A DNA stretch of 64,000 nucleotides from NCBI GenBank assembly GCA_016703965.1, contig JADJBB010000021.1, positions 1,054,001-1,118,000 on the forward strand. Reading direction: 5' to 3'. The notes below the pieces were generated by a model. It did not search any database. It was given only the letters and a program-made list of their open reading frames with translations, and was not told where the DNA came from. Below, piece after piece: positions 26,391-34,095 of the stretch; the first letter of the stretch is position 1; every line of letters starts with the position of its first letter. Origin of the DNA: Acidobacteriota bacterium. Its GTDB lineage: Bacteria; Acidobacteriota; Blastocatellia; Pyrinomonadales; Pyrinomonadaceae. Both the position numbers and the translations under genes were made by a program.

Positions 26391-28964
26391 ATGGTAATTG
26401 TCCGTTCATCACAGCTATTGAGATTCTCGTTATTTTTGCTTGGGTTGTTTGCAATGCTCCAGACCATCCAGGCTCAAAAGCGTTTTTATATCGCGCCTGA
26501 CGATCACACGGATTATTTCTGGGTTGCGGATGATGTTACGTATCGCCAGGTGTTCCTGACGATGTCCGATTATTACCTCAACAAAATGGATGCGACACAG
26601 AATAATCCGTCAGACACGCAGATGCGTTGGAACTGTGATGGCAGCCTGTGGATGTGGGAATACGAAAAGAATCGCACCCCTCAGCAGTTCGAACGGTTCC
26701 TGTCGCGGATCCGCGACGGGCACATGAGTGTGGCTCTGAATCCACTAGTCCTTGTTCAGGGAGGAGCACCGGCTGAGACGGTTCTACGCGGAATGTATTA
26801 CCCGGGCATGATAGAACGCCGGCACAATGTGAAATTTCCGATGGCGATGGCTATGGAAAATCAGACGATGCCGCTCGGGCTCACGTCGTTATGGGCAGGT
26901 TCGGGAGCGAAATACAGTTGGAAAGGCGTGTGCAATTGTGCCTCCGACGTTCCGGGCCTGAACAACCGCGACCGTGAGATCTATTACTCCGGCGGGCGCG
27001 ACGGCAGCAAAGTGTTGATGAAGTGGCAGTCGGTGCTGACCGACAACCAGATGTTCGGCGGTTATGCCGAAGCATTTGACCCGATGCAATCGATCCTGTT
27101 TGCCGAAAATAACACGACATTTCGCAATAAATATCCATATCCGGTCATCGGTGCGTTTGGCAGGGGTTGGGATTATTTGCAATACACAAGTGATGAATTT
27201 GTCACTGTTGCCCAGCAAAATTCTAATCCCAATCGTCGGATCATCGTTTCAAATCAGGAAGATTTCTTTCGTGATTTTGAGACTAATCACGGCACCGGGC
27301 TTGAAACATACGCCGCTGCGTTCGGGAATGATTGGGACATTCTAGTCGCCTCAATGGCTGAGGTATCTGCTAGGGTAAAACGCGCTGCCGAAAAGCTTCG
27401 CAGTGCTGAGGCGATGGCAACTCTGGTGTCGCTTGACGATCCGGCATTCATGACATCGCGAACGGCAGCTCGCGATGAGGCAATGCTGAATTTCGGGCTT
27501 TACTTCGAGCACGACTGGACCGCTGACAGCCCGGTGATCTCGCGGGAAACACGGGCGAACTGGAGCCGCTCGGTCGAAAAGAACATTACCTCATACGTTG
27601 AGGATCTCTACAAAGACGCCCGTTATGAACTCGGCCGCCGCATATCGCGAAGCGGTACAGGCCAGCGGTTTTATGTATTCAATCCGTCGAGCTGGACACG
27701 GACTGATCTTGCGGACGTGCCGCTCGGGCCGTTCACGAGAAAGGCGAGGGCCGTTGATGTCTCGACCGGCCTCGACGTGCCGTCACAGGTCATAAGGCAG
27801 GGAGCGAATACGGTTCTAAGAATTCTCGCGACAGATATTCCGTCTGCCGGCTATAAGGTATTTGAGATCCGGGCGGGAATGGATGTCGGCAATCCGCCAG
27901 CCGCGACCGTTAATGGTGCGACGGCCGAGAACGAATTTTACAGGATCACTCTCGCACCCGATGGTGCCATCACAAGCTTTATCGACAAGGTTCGAGGTAA
28001 CAGAGAGACCGTTCGGGAGATCGAAGGGAAGGTCATCAATGACCTCGGCGGCGACCGCAGTGGGATCGTACAAGTCGAAAGCTCTGGGCCTGTGAGCACC
28101 ACCCTGATTGCGACCTCGGAAAGCCCGGTTAAGCACATCACGCGGGTCACTCTCTTTCGAGGCATCAACCGGGTCGATATCAGCAACGAGATCACCGAGA
28201 ATTTTAGTGATGTGAAGACCTGGAATTATTCGTTCGACATCAATTCGCCCGATATGTGGCATGAAGAGGTCGGGGCTGTCATCCGCGCCAAACTGCTCGC
28301 GAACGGCGGCCACTATTCCCCGCGAAACGCGCGATACGATTGGCTCACGATGAACCATTTCGCTGATATCAGCGACGGAGCTGCAAATAATTTCGGCGTG
28401 ACCATCTCTAATTGGGATAACTATTTCATGAGGTATGGAGACAGCGCGATCAATTCGCTGGACACGACCAGGCCGCAGATCAATGTTCTTGCCGGCGGAC
28501 AAACCAATTACGCGTTCCTGGGTATTCCGGATCAGGGCGGCGATTCATATTTTCTCCAAAGGTTTGCCCTTTCGACGCACGGAGCGTTTGATCAGACGGC
28601 AGCGATGAAATTCTCGCTCGAACACCAAAACCCGCTCGTCGCCGGCATGATCGAAGGCACCGGAACGCAAAACCGTGCGTACCCCGCAAACAGTTTCTCG
28701 TTCCTGAATATCACAAACCCAAACGTCCTGCTCTGGAGCCTCAAACCCGCCGAAGACGGCATCTCACGCGGCATTGTCGCCCGCGTCTGGAACCAAAGCA
28801 ATTCACCCGCAAACTACCAACTATCGCTTTCTCAGCCAATAACCTCCGCCGACCGCACAACCCACATCGAAACCACGATCGCCCCGGCAACTGTGACGTC
28901 GGGTGTATTGAACACAAGCATCAATCAACAGCAGATACAGACGCATTTGCTGCGGGTGCAGTAG
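26391..28964 (+). CDS. Exported GH38-like glycoside hydrolase (alpha-mannosidase fold)
   Basis: 857 aa from ATG 26391, which directly begins a signal peptide (LLRFSLFLLGLFAMLQTIQAQ). The longer frame from 26307 adds a non-secretory extension overlapping the divergent gene's leader. The mature start FYIAPDDHTDYFW matches the HxD metal motif of GH38. It is followed by the family's MRWNCDGSLWMWEYEKNRTPQQFERFLSRIRDGHMSV block. A helical three-helix-bundle region near 360-450 and large C-terminal beta domains follow. GH38 enzymes are zinc-dependent alpha-mannosidases. The divergence of this protein makes the exact glycan uncertain. It lies divergent from the flippase-like gene. Confidence 0.68.
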   Translation: MVIVRSSQLLRFSLFLLGLFAMLQTIQAQKRFYIAPDDHTDYFWVADDVTYRQVFLTMSDYYLNKMDATQNNPSDTQMRWNCDGSLWMWEYEKNRTPQQFERFLSRIRDGHMSVALNPLVLVQGGAPAETVLRGMYYPGMIERRHNVKFPMAMAMENQTMPLGLTSLWAGSGAKYSWKGVCNCASDVPGLNNRDREIYYSGGRDGSKVLMKWQSVLTDNQMFGGYAEAFDPMQSILFAENNTTFRNKYPYPVIGAFGRGWDYLQYTSDEFVTVAQQNSNPNRRIIVSNQEDFFRDFETNHGTGLETYAAAFGNDWDILVASMAEVSARVKRAAEKLRSAEAMATLVSLDDPAFMTSRTAARDEAMLNFGLYFEHDWTADSPVISRETRANWSRSVEKNITSYVEDLYKDARYELGRRISRSGTGQRFYVFNPSSWTRTDLADVPLGPFTRKARAVDVSTGLDVPSQVIRQGANTVLRILATDIPSAGYKVFEIRAGMDVGNPPAATVNGATAENEFYRITLAPDGAITSFIDKVRGNRETVREIEGKVINDLGGDRSGIVQVESSGPVSTTLIATSESPVKHITRVTLFRGINRVDISNEITENFSDVKTWNYSFDINSPDMWHEEVGAVIRAKLLANGGHYSPRNARYDWLTMNHFADISDGAANNFGVTISNWDNYFMRYGDSAINSLDTTRPQINVLAGGQTNYAFLGIPDQGGDSYFLQRFALSTHGAFDQTAAMKFSLEHQNPLVAGMIEGTGTQNRAYPANSFSFLNITNPNVLLWSLKPAEDGISRGIVARVWNQSNSPANYQLSLSQPITSADRTTHIETTIAPATVTSGVLNTSINQQQIQTHLLRVQ

Positions 28965-28973
28965 CACTGCTGG

Positions 28974-29001
28974 TTAGAACCGGGAGCGATAGCGACTGGG
29001 T
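28974..29001 (+). repeat. Intergenic copy of the 28-bp SEPGAIATG-type element
   Basis: This copy contains the core GGGAGCGATAGCGACTGGGT preceded by TTAGAACC, where the genic copies have TCAGAACC. It lies 10 bp after the stop of the GH38-like gene, outside any ORF that would translate it. Its orientation is the same as the other three copies (47589, 51414, 60516). Confidence 0.85.
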
Positions 29002-29029
29002 TTCCGTGAGATTTTCGGATTACTCGCTC

Positions 29030-29497
29030 CTATTCACCGCAACCAAAATTGATCTTATTTCTAATAACTCGCTTCTGCCCCGAAATTCGAGCGGTTAGAA
29101 ATACGGGTTCGCAGCCAACGTTCTTTATCCAAAAACCAGTGTAAGCCTTGCCGGTCTCTGACCCGTTGCGGATCTTTTCGGTTTGTTTGAGGGTTATTGA
29201 ACGATTGCCTGTGTCGAACGGGATGTATTTCGCCGTCAACTCGATCAGGCGTGGCTTCTCCAAATACTTCGGCACGCCATCGACCTCGACGGTCACAAAA
29301 GTCGAAAAGGCCCAGTCGAACGGCGTGTTCCAAAGGTCGAACCCTTTGTCAGTCAACACATTCTCTGAAAAGGCACCAGTATTCTCGTAGAAAAGCCGTG
29401 CCTGGATCGAGCTGATCTTAATGGCTTGTGCGTAGCCGCCGATGGCGAAGAGTGTGATGGCAAGGAAAATCTGGATTTTCGACATTCTTAATTTCAT
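29030..29497 (-). CDS. Small exported protein of unknown function (155 aa)
   Basis: The likely start is ATG 29497 (MKLRMSKIQIFLAITLFAIGGYAQA), which gives a perfect signal peptide; the frame upstream to 29590 only translates repetitive DNA. The mature part is beta-rich (QARLFYENTGAFSENVL, STFVTVEVDGVPKYLEKPRLIELTAKYI) and has two cysteines (VGCEP, NFGCGE) that could form a disulphide. I cannot assign a function. It is convergent with the GH38-like gene and separated from it by the dispersed repeat copy. Confidence 0.65.
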   Translation of the reverse strand: MKLRMSKIQIFLAITLFAIGGYAQAIKISSIQARLFYENTGAFSENVLTDKGFDLWNTPFDWAFSTFVTVEVDGVPKYLEKPRLIELTAKYIPFDTGNRSITLKQTEKIRNGSETGKAYTGFWIKNVGCEPVFLTARISGQKRVIRNKINFGCGE

Positions 29498-29567
29498 GAA
29501 ATAAGAACGATCATCAAATCTGCCTTTGCAGTCTTTGCTTACTTTGCGACTTTGCGGGGAAAGTCTC

Positions 29568-29607
29568 CCGCCAAGCCGCCAAGCCGCCAAGCCGCCAAGC
29601 CGCCAAG
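29568..29607. repeat. Tandem octamer CCGCCAAG x5
   Basis: Five exact copies of CCGCCAAG lie in the 128-bp gap between pgi and the small exported gene. Just before them (29541-29560) is a CTTTGCGACTTTGCGG stretch that resembles the CGCAAAG-type repeats elsewhere in the window. This is a simple-sequence array, too short for CRISPR and without spacers. Confidence 0.8.
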
Positions 29608-29625
29608 CTGAAAAGATGGGAACCC

Positions 29626-31314
29626 TTAACTCAATGCACTGAGGAGTACATTCAAGCCTCTTGCCACATCGTCACCCAAATGCACCCGCAACGCTCGTCG
29701 CCCGCGATCGAGCAAGACCTGAAAATCGCCGCGTGCTTGAGCGGCTTTGACGACTCCGAAGGTATATTTCTGTCCCGGAATGGGCAGGTCTGACGCGTCG
29801 TCGGATGTGATCTGGAGAACTACGCCGTTGTTGCCGCCGCCTTTGTAGGCTTGTCCGGTGGAGTGTAGAAAACGTGGGCCGAAGCCGAGGCAGGTCGCGG
29901 CGTGGGTGCGTTCGAGGACGGTTTTGCGGATCGCGGCGAGGAGCTTTTTGTTTTCGGCATTCATTTCGACGTAGCCGAGCAGGGCGAAATAGTCGTTCGC
30001 GACGATCTGGCCGATATGGGCGTTCAGATAGTTTTCGATCGATGGAAAATCAACAGTCGAGTTGAGTGTTGCAACGTGTTCTTCGCTCGAAAACAGTGCG
30101 ATGCCATTGGCTGAAAAGAACGGCTCTTCGGGCGGCAGCGAGCCGGTTTTTTCGTATTCGTCAGTGATCTTGCGGGCTTCGATCTTGGCGGATTCGACGT
30201 CAGGCTGGTTGAATGGGTTGATCTGCATGACTGCACCGGCGACAGCGGTCGCGAATTCCCAACGGAAAAATTCCTGACCGAGATCGTCGATCGAATTCAG
30301 CTCGATCCGCACCGCCGGATGCCCGGCGTTAGTCAAGGCAGAGTATTGCTCGTCAAGGCTGTCATTTCCCGTCACGGTCAGGAACGCAAAAACGCGGTCG
30401 TCGCCGTATGACCCAACATCGATTACGCTCTCGCGATCGACCGGGATGATCGCAACACCATTTTTACCTGTCGATTCAGCAACGAGCTGTTCGAGCCACG
30501 CTCCGACATCGTGTATCTCGGGTGTGGTGAAAATAGTCAGCTTATCGCGGCCGTGAGCGTGGCAAATGCCAAGGATGAGGCCGAGGATCGCACCTGGGTT
30601 TGAGCTTGGATCGGCAGTTTTGCAGGCTTCGACCATCTTCGCGGAACTTGTCAAGAAGGATTCAACATCAAGCCCCATCGAAGCCGCGGCCGTCATTCCA
30701 AATGCAGACAATGCCGAAAATCGCCCACCGATCTCGGGTTTGCCGTAGAAAATGTGTCGAAAGCCATCGTCTTTAGCTATCCGTTCCATCTTTGAGCCGG
30801 GATCAGTGATCGCGATGAATTGCTTTCCCGCATTTTCCGCTCCGACCTTCTCAGAAACTCGTTCGAAGAAATACTGTTTGAAGCAGTTCGGCTCAAGCGT
30901 CGAACCTGATTTGCTGGCGACGATGAACAATGTTTTTGCGAGATCGAGTTTATCCTCGACCGTTTTGACCTGTGCAGGCACGGTAGAGTCGAGAATGTGA
31001 AAATTCGCCTTGCCAAAGGTCATCGCCAGAACCTCAGGGCACAGCGATGATCCTCCCATTCCCATCAGCAGGATGTCCGAAAATCCGGTTGCCTCGATGT
31101 CCTTTTTCAGGTCGGCATATTTCTGCGTGGCGGCGAGTTCTTCGCCAACGATCGTGAGCCAGCCGAGCCATTTTGCTTCGTCATCGCTGCTCCATACAGT
31201 CGCGTCTTTTGCCCAAATTCGGGCGATCTTGTCTTCGGCGGTCCAGCTATTTGCGGCCGCATCAACTTCGGCGGCGAGAGCCTCTGGGAGGAGAAACTTT
31301 ATGTGATTTAGCAT
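29626..31314 (-). CDS. pgi: Glucose-6-phosphate isomerase
   Basis: 562 aa. It interconverts glucose-6-phosphate and fructose-6-phosphate in glycolysis and gluconeogenesis. Features include MGMGGSSLCPEVLA (sugar-phosphate site), FIVASKSGSTLEPN (SIS fold), the FSALSAFGM segment, and a C-terminal part with CLGFGPRFLHSTGQAYKGGGNNGV and GQKYTFGVVKAAQARGDF. That C-terminal region matches the isomerase half of bifunctional transaldolase/Pgi proteins rather than the E. coli Pgi type; no transaldolase domain is present here. It is cytoplasmic. A long divergent intergenic region with a palindrome lies upstream. Confidence 0.9.
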   Translation of the reverse strand: MLNHIKFLLPEALAAEVDAAANSWTAEDKIARIWAKDATVWSSDDEAKWLGWLTIVGEELAATQKYADLKKDIEATGFSDILLMGMGGSSLCPEVLAMTFGKANFHILDSTVPAQVKTVEDKLDLAKTLFIVASKSGSTLEPNCFKQYFFERVSEKVGAENAGKQFIAITDPGSKMERIAKDDGFRHIFYGKPEIGGRFSALSAFGMTAAASMGLDVESFLTSSAKMVEACKTADPSSNPGAILGLILGICHAHGRDKLTIFTTPEIHDVGAWLEQLVAESTGKNGVAIIPVDRESVIDVGSYGDDRVFAFLTVTGNDSLDEQYSALTNAGHPAVRIELNSIDDLGQEFFRWEFATAVAGAVMQINPFNQPDVESAKIEARKITDEYEKTGSLPPEEPFFSANGIALFSSEEHVATLNSTVDFPSIENYLNAHIGQIVANDYFALLGYVEMNAENKKLLAAIRKTVLERTHAATCLGFGPRFLHSTGQAYKGGGNNGVVLQITSDDASDLPIPGQKYTFGVVKAAQARGDFQVLLDRGRRALRVHLGDDVARGLNVLLSALS

Positions 31315-31651
31315 GGCAACATCTTGTTAGAATCGGCGGTAAGTGTCAACCCGGATCGCCGGCGCCGGACGCATTTTTTTGGTGGAGGAATTTCGGTGAG
31401 AAAACGTTTGACCAATCTCGCACTTTACTCTACCTATCTAGGCATTTTAGGCCCGACAGTGGGGATTCACATTTGACCAACACGGCTGTTGTGCTAAAAA
31501 CAAGTCGGAAAAATGGGCATATTCTGTAAAATGTGAATCGATTCACACTTTTTATGCAAATTTAACCGACAACCTGATCAGCACGAAAAATGCGCCCCAA
31601 AAATTGAAACGATGGGTATCCGTCACCGCCGTTGTGATGTAATATCGCGTT
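31315..31651. other. Divergent intergenic region between pgi and a TPR-protein gene
   Basis: 337 bp with no convincing ORF. It must hold the promoters of pgi (minus) and the TPR gene (plus). It contains the palindrome TGTGAATCGATTCACA (31532-31547) and an isolated half-site GATTCACA at 31464-31471, about 70 bp away. I see no clear intrinsic terminator or riboswitch-like structure. Confidence 0.6.
31532..31547. promoter_or_regulatory. Palindrome TGTGAATCGATTCACA, possible operator
   Basis: This is a perfect 16-bp palindrome centred on CG, flanked by A- and T-tracts and identical to the core of the palindrome at 6600-6627. Its position between divergent promoters and the extra half-site upstream favour a regulator-binding site, LacI-like by its CG centre. 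The same core between convergent genes at 6.6 kb leaves a repeat or terminator origin open. Confidence 0.5.
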
Positions 31652-32557
31652 ATGAAATTCGCCGCATCGATCCTCCTTTTCCTGAGCCTTTCAGCGGCCA
31701 CCGGTCTTGGGCAGACATGTTCCGAAAATGCCAAAGAGGTCAGGCCGCAGCTTTCGAAAGAGGCTGAGCTGAAAATGTCGCAAGACCTCGAGATCGCCGC
31801 CCGAAACGCGGTGGCGGATCCGACTGCCGATAACATCATCTGGTACGCGCGCCGAAAGGGTTATTTAGGCCGGTACAAAGACGCCATCGATGCTCTGACG
31901 ATCAGCTTGCCAAAATTTCCTAACGATGCCAGGTTTTACCGGCATCGCGGACACCGATATATAACGCTGCGGTGCTTTGACGATGCCATTCGTGACTTCG
32001 AGAAAGCCGCAAAACTCATCAAAGGCAAACCCGATGAGGTTGAGCCCGACGGCATGCCAAACGCCCAAAACACGCCGACCAGCACGCTGCAATCCAACAT
32101 CTGGTACCACCTCGGGCTCGCGTATTATCTTAACGGCGATTTCAAAAAAGCGATCGAGGCTTACAAGGAAGGAATGAAGGTCTCGAAAAATAACGATATG
32201 CTCGCCGCAATGTCGCACTGGCTCTACATGGCCTATTGGCGCAGCCAAAAACCGGTGGACGCCGGACGCCTGCTCGAGCCGGTCAACGGAGATTTTGAGG
32301 TTATAGAGAACGACGATTATCTCAAACTTCTTCGGCTCTATCGCAACGAAGTGAAGCCAGAAATGCTGTTAGAATCGCTGGGCGAAAAAGCCGAAACGCT
32401 CGGAAACGCCTCGCTCGGCTACGGCCTCGGAAATTGGTATCTCTACAACGGCGACAAGGTACGGGCAATGAATATTTTTCGCAAGATCACGGCAGGGAAT
32501 CAATGGGCTAGTTTTGGCTTTATAGCGGCGGAGGCGGAACTGATTCGGGCTAAGTAG
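31652..32557 (+). CDS. Exported TPR-repeat protein
   Basis: 301 aa with a signal peptide (FAASILLFLSLSAATGLGQ). TPR-like helical pairs are visible: the NIIWYARRKGYLGRYKDAIDALTISLPKFPND unit, ARFYRHRGHRYITLRCFDDAIRDFEKAAKL, and NIWYHLGLAYYLNGDFKKAIEAYKEGMKV. A less regular helical tail follows. TPR proteins mediate protein-protein contacts, and here the action would be periplasmic. No enzyme domain is attached. It is the first gene of the long plus-strand region. A 225-bp gap with no recognised feature separates it from the aminotransferase gene. Confidence 0.75.
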   Translation: MKFAASILLFLSLSAATGLGQTCSENAKEVRPQLSKEAELKMSQDLEIAARNAVADPTADNIIWYARRKGYLGRYKDAIDALTISLPKFPNDARFYRHRGHRYITLRCFDDAIRDFEKAAKLIKGKPDEVEPDGMPNAQNTPTSTLQSNIWYHLGLAYYLNGDFKKAIEAYKEGMKVSKNNDMLAAMSHWLYMAYWRSQKPVDAGRLLEPVNGDFEVIENDDYLKLLRLYRNEVKPEMLLESLGEKAETLGNASLGYGLGNWYLYNGDKVRAMNIFRKITAGNQWASFGFIAAEAELIRAK

Positions 32558-32782
32558 TTTGTCCTCAGCGGTGTTTTCCAATGCGACATTAGCCACGGAA
32601 AAGAGAAATACCCGCTCTGAAAACTCAGCCATGTGTTGTCCAAGGGCAGCCGAACATTGTTGAGAGTCGGTTTTGATACTAATATACGACTGTTTGTCGG
32701 CTTCTTAAAAAATTCGCCCAGCGAGCGTTAAGCGGCCGGGATGTTCGCGATGATAAAAACACCTCGTTAGAGAGTTAAACTT

Positions 32783-34087
32783 ATGAATCCACAAGAACAG
32801 AGATCGACGGTCTCCGATGCCGTTCGTAAACATAAAGAGTTCCTGTTTCCTGCTGTTGCCAATTATTATCAGGAGCCGATCGCCCTGGTAAAAGGCGAGG
32901 GCGAATACGTTTGGGATGATCAGGGCAACCGGTATTTGGATTGCTTTGGCGGCGTACTCACGGTCAGCATAGGCCACGCGAATCCACGAGTAAATCAGGC
33001 GTGGAAAGACCAGGTTGATCGGATAGCGCACACCTCGACCCTCTACGCTAACCAGCCGCAGAGCGATCTCGCGGAGAAATTAGCCGAGATCACGCCGGGC
33101 AACTTAAAAAAATCGTTCTTTTCGAACAGCGGAACCGAGGCTGATGATACGGCGATCCTGGCTGCGAAGCTCGCGACGGGTAATAGCGAGATCATTGTAC
33201 TTAGACATAGTTATGCCGGGCGGTCGGCGACGGCCTTGGCTTCGGTCGGGCATAAGACGTGGCGGCCGGTGGCGGCTCAGGTGCCGGGGATCGTTCACGC
33301 CGCGGCGCCCTATTGTTACCGCTGCCCGTTCAAGCTCGAATATCCGTCATGCGGCGTGGCGTGCGCGGATGATGTCGAGGACATCATCAACACGACCACT
33401 ACCGGGAATATTGCGGCATTTATGGCCGAAACGATCCTCGGCGTCGGCGGATTTATCATCCCGCCGCAGGAATATTTCTCGCGTGTTGCCGAGATCGCAC
33501 GCAGCCACGGCGGGCTATTCATATCAGACGAAGTGCAGGCGGCGTGGGGCCGCACGGGCGATAAGTGGTTCGGCATCGAGCATTGGGGCGTCGAGCCGGA
33601 CATCATCACTTCGGCAAAAGGTATGGGCAACGGTGTGCCGATCGGCTGGACGATCGCGACGCCGGAGGTTGCGGACGCGTTTCCTGGCCTTACATTTTCG
33701 ACCTTTGGCGGCAATCCGGTTTCGTCGGCTGTCGGCCTCGCCGTTATCAAAGTTATCGAGGAAGACGATCTCCGGACCAACGCCCGTGTGGTCGGCGATT
33801 ACCTTATGAACCGGATGCTCGAACTAAAGGAAAAGCACAAAGTCATCGGTGATGTTCGTGGAATGGGACTGATGCTCGGGATCGAGCTTGTCAAGGACCG
33901 TCAAACCAAAGAGCCGTATCCCGAAGCCGTGTTAAGGGTCTTCGAAGAAACCAAACGCCAGGGCGTTCTTATTGGCAAGGGTGGACTTTACGGGAATGTC
34001 ATTCGAACGGGCATGATGTTAAATACGACGACGGAAACGGTCGATCGCCTGGTTGAGGCTTTGGATGTGGGGCTTGCTCTTTGTTAG
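32783..34087 (+). CDS. Class III aminotransferase, AGXT2-like (probable beta-alanine/3-aminoisobutyrate transaminase)
   Basis: 434 aa, PLP fold type I. Motifs are SNSGTEADDTAILAAKLATG, LFISDEVQAAWGRTGDKWFG, and the PLP lysine K279 in ITSAKGMGNGVPIG. A cysteine-rich insertion (PYCYRCPFKLEYPSCGVACADD) is of the sort seen in the AGXT2/alanine-glyoxylate branch. AGXT2-type enzymes transaminate beta-alanine and 3-aminoisobutyrate with pyruvate or glyoxylate. In a region that also carries PreTA, HydA, ureidopropionase and MmsA, the step beta-alanine to malonate semialdehyde is the likely role (inference from context). It is cytoplasmic. Its end nearly abuts the M28 peptidase gene. Confidence 0.85.
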   Translation: MNPQEQRSTVSDAVRKHKEFLFPAVANYYQEPIALVKGEGEYVWDDQGNRYLDCFGGVLTVSIGHANPRVNQAWKDQVDRIAHTSTLYANQPQSDLAEKLAEITPGNLKKSFFSNSGTEADDTAILAAKLATGNSEIIVLRHSYAGRSATALASVGHKTWRPVAAQVPGIVHAAAPYCYRCPFKLEYPSCGVACADDVEDIINTTTTGNIAAFMAETILGVGGFIIPPQEYFSRVAEIARSHGGLFISDEVQAAWGRTGDKWFGIEHWGVEPDIITSAKGMGNGVPIGWTIATPEVADAFPGLTFSTFGGNPVSSAVGLAVIKVIEEDDLRTNARVVGDYLMNRMLELKEKHKVIGDVRGMGLMLGIELVKDRQTKEPYPEAVLRVFEETKRQGVLIGKGGLYGNVIRTGMMLNTTTETVDRLVEALDVGLALC

Positions 34088-34095
34088 GTATTTCG

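Noticed and set aside
29568..29607. Possible CRISPR or structured repeat array
   Set aside because: The 8-bp units are directly adjacent with no spacers and there are no cas genes in the window.
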